This document shows positions 10,627 to 20,745 of a DNA stretch of 64,000 bases, piece after piece. This DNA is from Fragum whitleyi (taxonomy: Eukaryota > Mollusca > Bivalvia > Cardiida > Cardiidae), in assembly GCA_948146395.1 (NCBI GenBank), contig OX411556.1:33385056-33449055 (forward strand). The letters are read 5' to 3'. The position numbers were made by a program, and so were the translations under genes. The notes under the pieces are model-generated. The model saw only the letters and a list, made by a program, of their open reading frames with translations, was not told where the DNA came from and did not search any database. Within the stretch, counting starts at the first letter, position 1; each line of letters opens with the position of its first letter.

Positions 10627-11263
10627 TTTTAATTATTCGTCCAGTTATTTACCCACAGAATTAATCCGCACAAACTCAGTATCTATATATTATTGGTTTC
10701 ACGAGGTCAACAAATCACCCTGTCTACAGTTGATATCGAGTGTTGGCAACATCCTGTTGGGGCACTAACTGAAAGCAGAAAGGGGAGAATTAATAGTAAC
10801 TTAATTTCCATTGTTCTGTCGAATACTTTTTTTTATTTCTAATTTTAATCATATTAATTGACAATCTTCAAAATGCGAGAATTGTTCTGCACAAATAGAA
10901 ATTGATACAATATCGGAATCGTACTGCGCAAAGTAGAAATTCGCACGGTACATTGGTCATACTAAAAATTCTTACTTTGGGACAAACAATTCCAAAATTG
11001 TCCGTGCGCAAAGCAACCAGCAGGACAAACTTGGACTATCTTTATTTCTTTTCATCGTTAACTAAGACTCGGAGACCCTGATATTTTTTTTGAAGATATT
11101 CAAAAAAGTACATTTACTGTTTCATTCTTCAACTGTGTATATTTGCATGTATTCGAAGCTTTTTCTTCTTTTCCTCGAAGAAAACATTGATGTTTAGAGG
11201 ATTTGGAAGGAGATTTATACTCTCAGGTTTTGAAATATACATGGAGCTACTCTCTGTTGTAGG
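10627..11263. other. 5' flank of the receptor exon
   Basis: It should contain the 5' UTR and possibly the promoter or an upstream intron of the receptor. I see no convincing TATA box, CpG island or repeat. It ends where duplication unit A begins. Confidence 0.4.
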
Positions 11264-11488
11264 GTAGTTCCGGTTAAGTGCGGTTAATCATATCAAATGC
11301 TGTCACATGAGCATGGTAAATAATGACAGCAAAAAAGAATACTGCTTAATATAATTTAATCCGAGGATTGAATACAATGAGCGGGTAAATGCAGTTATCC
11401 AAAATATAAGTGACCCGTCACGCGGAAAGGGACCATCTGGTAACTCCGTAAAATAAATATTTGAAAAAGAGATTGATTCGACAACCAG

Positions 11489-11637
11489 GACAACCAGAGG
11501 TCGCATTTAAAAATTCTTTCACTGGAAGGTAGAAAAGGACAACCAGGGGTCGTATTAAAAAAAATTCTTTCTATGGAAGGCAGTAAAGGACAACCAGAGG
11601 TCGCATTTAAAAAATTCTTTCACTGGAAGGTAGATTG
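11489..11637 (+). repeat. Three-unit tandem repeat, about 60 bp
   Basis: The phrase GGACAACCAGAGGTCG followed by ATTCTTTCACTGGAAGG recurs three times. The same array is present in unit B at 20877-21018, so it predates the duplication. Confidence 0.75.
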
Positions 11638-11687
11638 AACATTCTAGATTCAGAAAATAAGCACATAGCGAAACGTTTCGACCCTAG

Positions 11688-11734
11688 TCAGTCTGCGCAA
11701 ACCGCGCAGTCTGACTAGGGTCGACACTTTACGC
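11688..11734. repeat. GC-rich hairpin
   Basis: Arms CGACCCTAGTCAGTCTGCGC and GCGCAGTCTGACTAGGGTCG pair over 20 bp with one mismatch around AAACC. It is conserved in unit B at 21066-21112. The GC content is far above that of its surroundings. Confidence 0.75.
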
Positions 11735-12982
11735 ACTACCCAGATGGTCACTTATTGCTGACGGGTCACATATTAGAAACAGACTATAGAATTGTGAATT
11801 TCGGAGTTTAGTCACGGATTCATAATTTAGGCCAGAAAGTGATATCTGCTTTTCAGACATTTTAAATGCTTGCCTGAATATATGCCATTCTTATTTTTCT
11901 GGAAAAAAATACAAATAAATATATTAAAAACATTTTATTAGTTTTTTCCTTATATATCTTTTTGACTTTGTCCAATACTACTCCTTTTGAAGGATCTTTT
12001 TGTCTGGTGAAAAGTCGAAAACACCCTCCTGTGCGATTCTAGAATTACCAGTGCAATTCTAGATTTGGCGGATTAAGAATCATTCCTGCTTTTCGCCGAA
12101 CAGCTCAGGAATTATACTTACTTTGCGCCAAATACGTAAACATGCAAAACTGCTGGACTAAAATAAAAAAAAAGTTTGATAATCTATCTAACAAATTAGA
12201 GATCATGCCATTGAGTACATTGTAATGGGCCTTGTTAAAAAGATCGAACTGTAAAATAAAGGAAATCCTATCATAAAAATTTTCTAAGCTGACTCCTTTA
12301 TATTTCCTTTTATTTGATTACTATTAGCTTATTATTTTATTTGACTTATCAAATTTTAAAATAAGTACAACTTCTCAGCTATTTCATTTCGGAGAAAAAA
12401 TGGGAACTACATGTATCATTGAATTTCTACAAACAAAACTATATGAATTAAATAATTCAACTCCTTTACCCTCATTACAATCAATTTCTTTCACTTCAAA
12501 TCATTCGATTGCAGTGACATCAAAGTAGCTAAGTCAGTCCGTGTCCTCGCTTTGAAAACTATTATTGGACTGACATTGCTAAAAAAACTCCAATGATATA
12601 AGTAGTGGAATTGAAATAACTGAGGGCCTCGTCAGTGCATTGATGTCCTAAGATGTCTTTGGCACGCTTGAATTTCAGCGCGTTTCGCTCCAGTAAGAGC
12701 ATTAAATTATCCCGACTTCCCTCTGATCGCAAACACAAAACCTAGTTTAATCCACATTTTTCAGTAGTGTAAGTGTAATGAGCAGATCCCATGCAGTTGT
12801 GTTTCAACAGAAGGGTAATAAAGGGATATCAAAAGCACCGGGACTATTTCTGCTTCATAATTATACCTGTTGTAGTGTGAATGCTTTTAGAGAACGACAT
12901 TTTATGTATTAATTTGTACTCTGATGCATTTCCGGTATCCCCATTAGTCATGATTGTAATTACAGTCTGTCAGCACTATTAA

Positions 12983-13203
12983 CCCTTTCCTGTTTTACAA
13001 AATTTTGGACCTGTCCAAATTCAAAGGTTTTACAGGCGAAAATTTAAAGTGGATTTAATTTGAAAAATAACCATTCAGTAGGGTAAAAAATAGTGTGGAA
13101 AAAGAAGAAATTGCTGGTCAGAAGCAATTTCTTCTTTTTTCACAATGTTTTCAAAATCATAAATTCATATACACGTAAAAAGCAGGGATTAAACAGCAAA
13201 GGG
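12983..13203 (-). mobile_element. Family P MITE (piggyBac-like, TTAA target)
   Basis: The ends are CCCTTTCCTGTTTTAC and AACAGCAAAGGG, flanked by TTAA at 12979-12982 and 13204-13207. Unit B at about 22411-22416 has the empty site with one TTAA, which proves the boundaries. The centre is a hairpin, AGAAGAAATTGCT / AGCAATTTCTTCT. TTAA targeting with CCC ends is typical of piggyBac; the transposase is not in the window. Confidence 0.88.
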
Positions 13204-13401
13204 TTAATAATTAGTTTGAGGAAATAGCTCCCCTGCACTAAATAATCGTAGTAATAGGGGGGACAAGGGGGGATTTCCCCTATCTTTTTGAATTGTTAGT
13301 TGCTTTTCTGTTGATCCTATATTGTTGATATTATTCTTATCTTTTCAAAACACAACTCACTTTCAAAGAAATTGTGAAATTGATGCCAATTACTAAGGGA
13401 G

Positions 13402-14469
13402 ACCGGGGCTAGTTGATACATTTTTTATACATTTCAATTTTTGTTATTCTCCCTTATTGAATTTAGAAAACCTTGTATTTCTTTTTAATTTCTTTTTATA
13501 AAAGTTTTATATGGTCTTCTAAATCAAAAGCAAAACTATATAATAGAAATAGATTTCACAAAAAATATACATCTTTTTCAACAAGAACCATCAGTGTATC
13601 AACTAGCCCTGTTCCTTGGTAAGTTGATATACCATGCGGGGCTAGTTGATACACTTCAATACAAAAGTTTGTAAAACTGATAATCATACCCAAAGACAGA
13701 AAAACCCGTTTTGTTTTTGTGCATATGCATAATCAGCATAGTTCGTCCTCAATACAATTGTTAATTTCACCCTTGCATCGAGTTAAAGGACAGTCGGTGG
13801 CAAAATAAAGCTACTATTCCCATGCACGTCGTTCTGTCCGGGAAAGCTTCTTTTTAGTACAATTCTTATCCTTTTTTTGTTGATTTTCTATTATATTATT
13901 TCTCAATTGTCTCAAATTTCTATTTGTTTTTTCACTATTTTCATCTTTATTCTTTTCTTGTAATTCACTTACAAAATCAGGTTGTTTAGTCATAAATTCT
14001 CAATCACAGAACTTTTTAGACCACTGAAAACAATCAACCTGAGTGGGCGATGAATTCGAAGAATAATACAGTTACGATATTACTTTTTCCATATTTTCTT
14101 TTTATATTTTATTTATCCACCGACTTACTTGTTGGTTCAACATGAATTTCTGCATATTATTATCATACTCTATCTTAGCCAAGTACGTCTATCATCGTTT
14201 GGAAATAACGAACAAGTAAATTATTCATAAATGATATTTAGTAAGTCTGATAAATCATCGAATTGCTTATTTGCAATCCGTTGAGGGATTACAAAAATCT
14301 TATAACTTCATCTTATTATCCGGAAAACTTCGGGGTTTTTGATGACCAATTTAACACTTTATTACTTAATTCAGTTTTTTCACTATAAAATGAACTTTGT
14401 TGAGCCGAAGACTACGTAAAAAACAGTGTATCAACAAGTCCCGTAACGTTGTGTATCAACCATCCCCGG
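13402..14469. mobile_element. Element G, copy in unit A
   Basis: About 1.07 kb bounded by inverted CCGGGGCTAGTTGATACA (left) and TGTATCAACCATCCCCGG (right). The same motif recurs inside at about 13590 (inverted), 13637 (direct) and 14428 (inverted). Such arrays of subterminal repeats usually bind a transposase. I see no transposase coding, so it is non-autonomous. The superfamily is undetermined. Confidence 0.75.
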
Positions 14470-14711
14470 ACTAAAGTCTAAAATGATAAGGTTACTCCTA
14501 CAAATGATAACTTTGAAAAAAGATATTCTTGCAGAAAATGGTGATTGCAAACTCTTAACGATCGCAATCAAAAAACAAGATATATGTGGCTTCATATATG
14601 AACAAGTTAATGAATATGAATATAAGATGTAAAAGACTAAGTGAGTAAGAAATTAATTTTTCTACAACGACAAAACTGACCTTTGACCACAAACGAAAAC
14701 TTTTCCATCCC

Positions 14712-15049
14712 TACTCAATCTATTCATTAGCACAAACCACATATTGATTGCGCTGGCTCATACGTGTATTGTAAAATTATTTTCATCACTAATAAATATA
14801 TATAACACATACTAAGTGTATTGTATGAAAAAAATATATCAAACGAGGTTGGCAGAATTGAAAATTGTCGAGGCTCTGCCTACTCAATCTATTCATTAGC
14901 ACAAACCACATATTGATTGCGCTGGCTCATACGTGTATTGTAAAATTATTTTCATCACTAATAAATATATATAACACATACTAAGTGTATTGTATGAAAA
15001 AAATATATCTAACGAGGTTGGCAGAATTGATAATTGTCGAGGCTCTGCC
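14712..15049 (+). repeat. 169 bp tandem duplication at the H hairpin
   Basis: TACTCAATCTATTCATTAGC begins both 14712 and 14881, and the two 169 bp units are almost identical. The unit ends inside the H hairpin (GTCGAGGCTCTGCC). Unit B has a single copy near 26020, so this duplication came after the segmental duplication. Confidence 0.85.
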
Positions 15050-15265
15050 GCGACAATTATCAAATTCCACAACCGAGTTAGATTTTTTTTTCATATTATA
15101 CACTAATAATGTTTTATTATATTCATCTTATGATTGTGTTAGCCTTGTTATCTTCAATGGTTCTATCAGATATACAAGTTTTTCTGCCATGATTCTAAAA
15201 ATAACCACATTTTTGTCATTGTTCTAAAAATATCCATGTGATATCATAAAAAAAATCTCATGGGG
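14960..15265 (+). mobile_element. Hairpin repeat H, copy in unit A
   Basis: Stem arms AACGAGGTTGGCAGAATTG and CCACAACCGAGTTAGAT fold around GTCGAGGCTCTGCC, followed by TCTAAAAATATCCATGTGAT and TATCATAAAAAA. The same organisation occurs at 16694, 26085, 35790 and 51755. Confidence 0.72.
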
Positions 15266-15412
15266 TGAAGAATCATTCTATTTAAGTCTATCGACTTTCA
15301 CATACCCTTCTTATGTTGAGATTTAAGATATATATGTATATCTGGTGTACAGTCTCCGTAGACAATAGATAGACAAAGATCATTCTGCACAGATTTAGCA
15401 GATTTAGTATCA

Positions 15413-15656
15413 GGGGCCCGTTTTACTAAACGTCTTACGAAAAAATTAATCGTAAGTCAAAATCACAAATCGTACCTTGTGTTTACATTCATTGTTAGAT
15501 TCTGCCTAGCAATATCTCATTAGGTTCGTCTTTAGAAGACGATTCCAATGAGATGATACATGGCAGCATTTTATATTAAGTTACTACTGTAGAAGCAACT
15601 TTAATTTTTGACTTATGCAATAAATTATCGTAAGATGTTTAGTAAAACAGGCCCCT
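15413..15656. mobile_element. Family C MITE (CAGGGGCCCG ends)
   Basis: The terminal inverted repeats are CAGGGGCCCGTTTTACTAAA and TTTAGTAAAACAGGCCCCTG, about 24 bp including TCTTACGA/TCGTAAGA. The homologous position in unit B (about 27080) lacks it. It is about 244 bp and non-coding. CAGGG ends hint at hAT or P-type mobilisation, but no clear target duplication was seen. Confidence 0.82.
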
Positions 15657-15794
15657 GGTCTTTAGTTTTGTCTTGCGGTACATTGGAAAAATGATAGCAA
15701 AACTGGTAGAAATGTCCCAAAGGGTTGCACATTGTTTGAATCAGTGCTCAAATTCAATAGGATAAGCATGGACGTACTTTTCTGTTTTGTGTCT

Positions 15795-16063
15795 TAATTG
15801 TCCATTCAGACGCTTGAAATTCCAGAAAGGCATAATAATAATAATAATAATAAAACAAACAAATAAATAAATAAATAAAAATAAAAAAAAAAATCGTAGA
15901 ATGACTCATTCGATTCGATCGATTGCGAAGTGTTTTTAAAAGATTACGGAGTTTTTTTTAATGTTTGGAGTGAGTGTTCTAGGAATGAAAAAATAGAGCG
16001 CTAAGCGCATGATTTGGAATGCTTCTGATCGAAAAAATGTTAATTTCACTATGTTATGAACTG
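15795..16063 (+). mobile_element. Family T partial copy (unit A)
   Basis: It carries the TCCATTCAGACGCTTGAAATT middle segment, an A/T microsatellite (15828-15890: TAA, then AAAT units), and arm 2 ending TATGTTATGAACTG. Arm 1 and the hairpin are missing. The orthologous copy in unit B is 27245-27475 and lacks the microsatellite. Confidence 0.68.
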
Positions 16064-16268
16064 TAAGTTGCAATAGAAACAGAAACCCGAGTGCGTCTCC
16101 TTCCTTCGTTTGAAGTTGCCAATTAATTGAGTTGCCATTACAGCTGATCGACATGACAACGATATATCCGGACAAGCTTTAATAGGGATTTATTCATTCG
16201 CTCTACTGGGGACACGACACGTGAAGAAGGCTGCTTTGTCCGACTGCAAAGTTTGGAGAAAATTTTAA

Positions 16269-16490
16269 CCCTTTACTGTTTAATCCCTGCTTTTTACGTG
16301 CCTGTGATTTTATGATTGAGAAAACATTGTGAAAAAAAGAAGAAATTGCTTCTGTCAAGCAATTTCTTCTTTTTCAACACTATTTTCTACCCTACTGAAT
16401 GGTTATTTTTCAAATTAAATCCACTTTAAATTTTCGTCTGCAAAACCTTAGAATTTGCACAGGTCCAAAATTTGTAAAAAAAGGAAAGGG
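16269..16490 (+). mobile_element. Family P MITE
   Basis: Ends CCCTTTACTGTTTAATCC and AAAGGAAAGGG, flanked by TTAA at 16265-16268 and 16491-16494. Unit B near 27674 has an empty TTAA. Central hairpin AGAAGAAATTGCTT / AAGCAATTTCTTCT. Confidence 0.88.
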
Positions 16491-16693
16491 TTAAGCAAGT
16501 GTCGGGATTTTTATATTTTGCATGGTGTCCGGGAATAAAATTCTTTGAACTAATCTCATGAAAAATAATGCAAAGAACCCTGAAAATTAAATGAGAAACG
16601 ACGTTCTTTCTTATTTAAAGGCCACAAGCATTAGTAATATATGTAAAGCATGGGCAACGAAGAAAAAAAAAACTCGACAGAAGAACCTTCCTG

Positions 16694-16995
16694 ATTTATC
16701 TTATAACTATACAAAAATACATGTGATTACACTCCAAGTGGTATTTCTATAATATCACATGGATATTTTAGAACAATGTTATAATGTGGCCTTTTTTAGA
16801 AACTTGCATTTTTGTTAGAAAAATTGACTAAAACAAGGCAATTAGAGGTACTCAGTGTATTTCATGAAAAAAATAATCTAACTCGGGTTTGGGAATTGAT
16901 AATTTGTCTCGGCAGAGCATCGACAATCATTTATACACCCAACCTAGTTATATTTCTTTCATGCAAAACACTAAGTACTTATTATACATATCGGT
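16694..16995 (-). mobile_element. Hairpin repeat H, inverted copy
   Basis: It begins TATCTTATAACTATAC and ends ACTAAGTACTTATTATACA. It contains the H stem, diverged (CTCGGGTTTGGGAATTGAT ... ACACCCAACCTAGTTA). Unit B near 28552 joins the flanks directly, so this is an insertion of about 300 bp after duplication. Confidence 0.75.
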
Positions 16996-17121
16996 TTCTT
17001 CGTTTAACGCCACAGTAGCCCAAAACTTCTGTCTGTTAAAAAAAAGAAGTTAAGAAATTTATTAACACTGGTTATTAGTAAAAATACGTAATAACTTCAA
17101 CATTGTTTTCTTCCTCTTGTA

Positions 17122-17538
17122 CAGTTAGTAACATCGCGAAAATGACGCCTATCTCAACCAAAATCGTTCTTAATCGCTCTATCAGCGCTCCATTCAGTCA
17201 TTCATTCCAAACACTCATTCAAACCTCCCAAAAACGCTTCAAATGACTAAAACAAAATAAAACCAACACCTACATTCAAAATGAATATAATTTGAAAAGA
17301 AATCGCGATTTTACTTTAGTAATTGAAATTGTAAGCGTCTGATTTGTTCTTGGAGAAAAGAAAGCTATTTACAGAGTCTGTGTGCACATTTTATTTTAGC
17401 GAGGTAATAAATGAACAAAATCAGTGGTTTTGCATTGTCTCCCTTTAATTTCACAAAAAAAATTCACTCACTTATCGCACATAATTCAATTTCATTCCGA
17501 AATCATCAACCTTGTCAATTTCACGATGTTGTTAACTG
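17122..17538 (-). mobile_element. Family T MITE (unit A, left of an inverted pair)
   Basis: Ends CAGTTAGTAACATCGCG and ACGATGTTGTTAACTG. The hairpin is largely deleted (GCGAGGTAATAAATGAAC). The copy 25 bp to the right is in the opposite orientation. The orthologue in unit B is 28840-29328. Confidence 0.85.
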
Positions 17539-17563
17539 CAGTTCGAAGATGTTTCTTATTTTA

Positions 17564-17988
17564 CAATTGACAACATCGCGTATGTGATAAGATGAATGAA
17601 TTTGAATTATTTGGAATTGTAAATGATTGAGTGGAAGAAACGAGGTTTAAAAGATATTTAAAGGGGTCGTTATATGATATCGCATATTTTTGTCCTACTG
17701 GAAGAAATTTGAGATATCGTATTACCTCCCTTTTAAAAATACACGCAATTTTCTTTCTGTGTTCTGAACGGACCATTCACACGCTTTCCAAAAACACGCA
17801 ACTTTGTTTGAACGATTTTAATGAAATGTTGATCGTTTTGAACGATTTTAAAGTATTTTGAACGATTCGGGGCAGTTTGAATGGTTAGAGTGTGTGTTTT
17901 GGGGATATATGTATGAATGAAGCGCTGAGCGAGAGAGGTGGAATGGTTTTGATCGATGTAAGTGTCTGTTTCATTATGTGACTAACTG
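17564..17988 (+). mobile_element. Family T MITE (unit A, right of an inverted pair)
   Basis: Ends CAATTGACAACATCGCG and TGACTAACTG. Its hairpin core TTTTGTCCTACTGGAAG differs from the usual core. The orthologue in unit B is 29354-29812. Confidence 0.82.
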
Positions 17989-18543
17989 TAGCGTTGCTCA
18001 CCCATATATCTAGACGTTTCATTATGTGAAAGGGTGCGTTATCTTTTTCAGATAATCACATTGTGTTTTGCGAAATAAATTTCTCGTGTCATTTATTTTT
18101 TTTTTAAATCGTGCCCCAAAAAATTATTTGAAAGGTTTATGGCTCTTTTTAAATATCACCATTCTTTTTCGCAAATTAAACACATGGTAATCGTGTGCAA
18201 AGTAATGCCAAAAAGTAAAATTATTTTTCTTTTCAGTAATAAAAATTCAATCTAGTCTGTTTTAGTTTAATTGTAATGAAAAGAAAACAGTTTTGATTTT
18301 TACTGCGTAATAAAGCACAACTGTAAACATTGCAAAACAGTTGCCTGGACACGTGAAGAGTACATAGGAGAGATATAAAATTAAATTTGGATGAAAACAT
18401 TATATAAAGCAATCATTTTTTTGTTTTCTGTATGCTTTTGAATTTTGCTTTTATCATATTAATATGCGATAGGAGGTTTAATGCTGTTTCTGAAATATCA
18501 AAATATTGCCGAAAATGAACAGTGATTCCAAATACAGTACGTA

Positions 18544-18983
18544 CAGTTAACAACATCGTGAAATAGACAAGATGAATGATTTTCGAATGATGTAGTAATG
18601 AAATTGAATGTGTTTTGGAACGAGTTTTGAGTGATTTTAATGGAAGGTAATCCACAATCGCAAATTTTGTTCAGGATGAAAAAAATTTGCGACACTTATT
18701 ACTCCCCCCCTTAAATATAAAATGCACACAAGTTCTATAAATTGCTTCCTCTTTCTTCAACAACCTATACGAAGCTTACAATTTCAATTATGTCAGTGGA
18801 ATCGCGGCGACTTTTTTTATTTATATTAATTTTCAATGTAGTTGTTGATTGTATCTTTCTTAGTTATTTTGGAGCGTTTTGATCGATTTGAGTGAATGCT
18901 TCGATTGAAGAATGGAGCTTTGAGTGAGAGATTTAGAATAGTTTTGATAGAGATGAATGTCAATTTCACGATGTAACTAACTG
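18544..18983 (+). mobile_element. Family T MITE, full length
   Basis: TA-CAGTTAACAACATCGTG at the left and ACGATGTAACTAACTG-TA at the right. The hairpin core is GTTCAGGATGAA. It is absent from unit B. Confidence 0.86.
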
Positions 18984-19355
18984 TAACATCGTGAAATGGA
19001 CAATTTCCTTTATCAAAACCACTCTAAATCATTCGCCCCATTCCTACATTCCAGGCACTCACACCATTCAGAACTGCTCTGAAAATGTTCAAAAAGGTTT
19101 CAACATTATTCAAAATGATCGATGTTTCATCGAAAACGATCACATCTCTCCATATTTTATTGGCCGGTGTGAGTTTTTTAAGCGTCTATGGGGACCGCGA
19201 AGACAGGATCAGAAAAATAAGTTAACTTTATTTAAATGTAGGTAAATTGGACGGAATTACCGACTATGTTTTACCTTCCCCTAATTTTTTTTTTAAATCG
19301 ATCATCAAACATTTCAAAATTATTCAACTTGTCCATTTCAGTATGTTCCTTACTG
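18984..19355 (-). mobile_element. Family T MITE abutting the preceding copy
   Basis: It begins TAACATCGTGAAATGGAC directly after the CTG end of the previous copy, having lost its first bases, and ends GTTCCTTACTG before TA. Its hairpin is reduced (AAATTGGACGGAATTACCGA). It is absent from unit B. Confidence 0.78.
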
Positions 19356-19362
19356 TATGATA

Positions 19363-19785
19363 CAGTAAATATTATCGTAAAAGTGACGTTCACTCTAATA
19401 GAACTATTTTGAAAATATCCCATTGTGCTACAATTATTGCATTCAAAAAGTTCATTGAAATTGTTCAAATCGCTCCTAAATTACTTTAAATAATTACAAA
19501 TATCTTTCAAATCTCTCCAAACATTTTTTAGTTAAATTGTCTGTTGTAATGTTCGAAATTTCAGATTGGCACACATTTATTTTAAGAACTTGAGTATATT
19601 CTATATAAGGGAGGTAACAGAATATCGCTAATTGGAACGTTCATTTGAACGAAATTAGCGACGTAATATTACTTACCATTAATTTCATTAAAATTCGCCC
19701 ATAACACCAATTTGATTTTATTCCGTACAAATGTTTTCCCGAAATCATTCGCCTTATCAATTTCATTCTTTTTTTAACAAAATCA
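19363..19785 (-). mobile_element. Family T MITE, third in a row
   Basis: It starts CAGTAAATATTATCG seven bases after the previous copy. The hairpin at about 19620-19675 has arms ATATCGCTAATTGGAACG and CGAAATTAGCGACGT. Only the part from about 19489 onwards is present in unit B (30250-30540). Confidence 0.75.
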
Positions 19786-19828
19786 TATAAATCTAACTAC
19801 TTTCGGGCATAATTGCTACTTTTTCATT

Positions 19829-20423
19829 GATGTTGTGTTCTAATAGGTGCAGCATTTACGAATGATAATCATTGGACCAGGAGCTGATGACTCGGGATGG
19901 AAATGATAACTGTACAAGTACAAGAAATACCAGGAAGATATGGTTAGGTGCACCTTGATGCTGTATAATTTAAAAAAAATAAATTTTCCTGAAAGGAGCA
20001 TGTAACATTCACCCCATTCAATCAATCTGTTTATTCTGAAATTGAATTTATCCATATTGAACGCTAGCTATGTTAGCAGCAATAATACCCCCCCCCCCCC
20101 CCCCACCCCCGAAAAATCATAAAAAATACTTTTTTGTTGGTTTTCTGCTAAATTACATATTTCTACCCATCAAATTCGTGTTTAGTAACATTTACTCACA
20201 TTTCGACATCATAAATATCATTATTTTTGCAAAAACTACAAAATTCCAAATTTCCACATTTTTCATCAAAAAACCTATTTTTAACCCAAAATTACTCAAA
20301 TCGCAACGAAGGGATTGTTTTATATTTTTTTCTGTGAAAAGGTGGATACTTCCTGAGTACAATGGCATAGGTTTCATTTCTGTTCTAATTTTGTCTAGGT
20401 CAAGTGCTATTTTGACTGGACTA
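19829..20423. other. Spacer between duplication units
   Basis: This 0.6 kb spacer includes a poly-C run (20088-20109) and no recognised gene. The open frames at 19840 and 20070 show no domain. Confidence 0.5.
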
Positions 20424-20523
20424 TAGGGTAGTTCCGGTTAAGTGCGGTCAATCATATTAAACGCTGTCACCTGAGCATGGTAAATAACGACAGCAAAAAA
20501 GAATACTGCTTAATATTATTTAA

Positions 20524-20745
20524 CCCTTTCCTGTTTTACAAAGTTTTGAACCTGTCCAAATTCAAAGGTTTTGCAGACGAAAATTTAAATTGAATTAAAT
20601 TTGAAAAATAACCATTCAGTAGGGTAGAAAATAGTGTGGAATAAGAAGAAATTGCTTGTCAGAAGCAATTTCTTCTTTTTTTCACAATGTTTTCTCAATC
20701 ATAAATTCACAGGCACGTAAAAAGCAGGGATTTAACAGCAAAGGG
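20524..20745 (-). mobile_element. Family P MITE (unit B)
   Basis: Ends CCCTTTCCTGTTTTAC and AACAGCAAAGGG. The left flank is TTAA (20520-20523); the right flank is now TAAG. Unit A at 11358-11366 has the empty TTAA between the same flanks (AATAT...TCCGAGGATTG). Confidence 0.87.

Larger units (their letters stand above)
11264..19828. repeat. Segmental duplication, unit A
   Basis: This 8.6 kb block is repeated in direct orientation at 20424-30580, about 0.6 kb downstream. Both start TAGGGTAGTTCCGGTT and both end around GGGCATAATTRCTACTTTT. In 11266-11366 about 19 of 20 bases agree. Differences are mostly clean insertions. A-specific inserts: P (12983), a 169 bp tandem duplication (14712), C (15413), P (16269), H (16694) and T copies (18544-19355). 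Confidence 0.88.

Noticed and set aside
11303..11506. Frame beginning MRPLVVLVVES, found again at 20707-20895
   Set aside because: It is repeated only because the DNA is duplicated; it crosses a tandem-repeat array and has no domain. Similarly the MSGYIVVMSISCNGN frame at 15936 and 27369.
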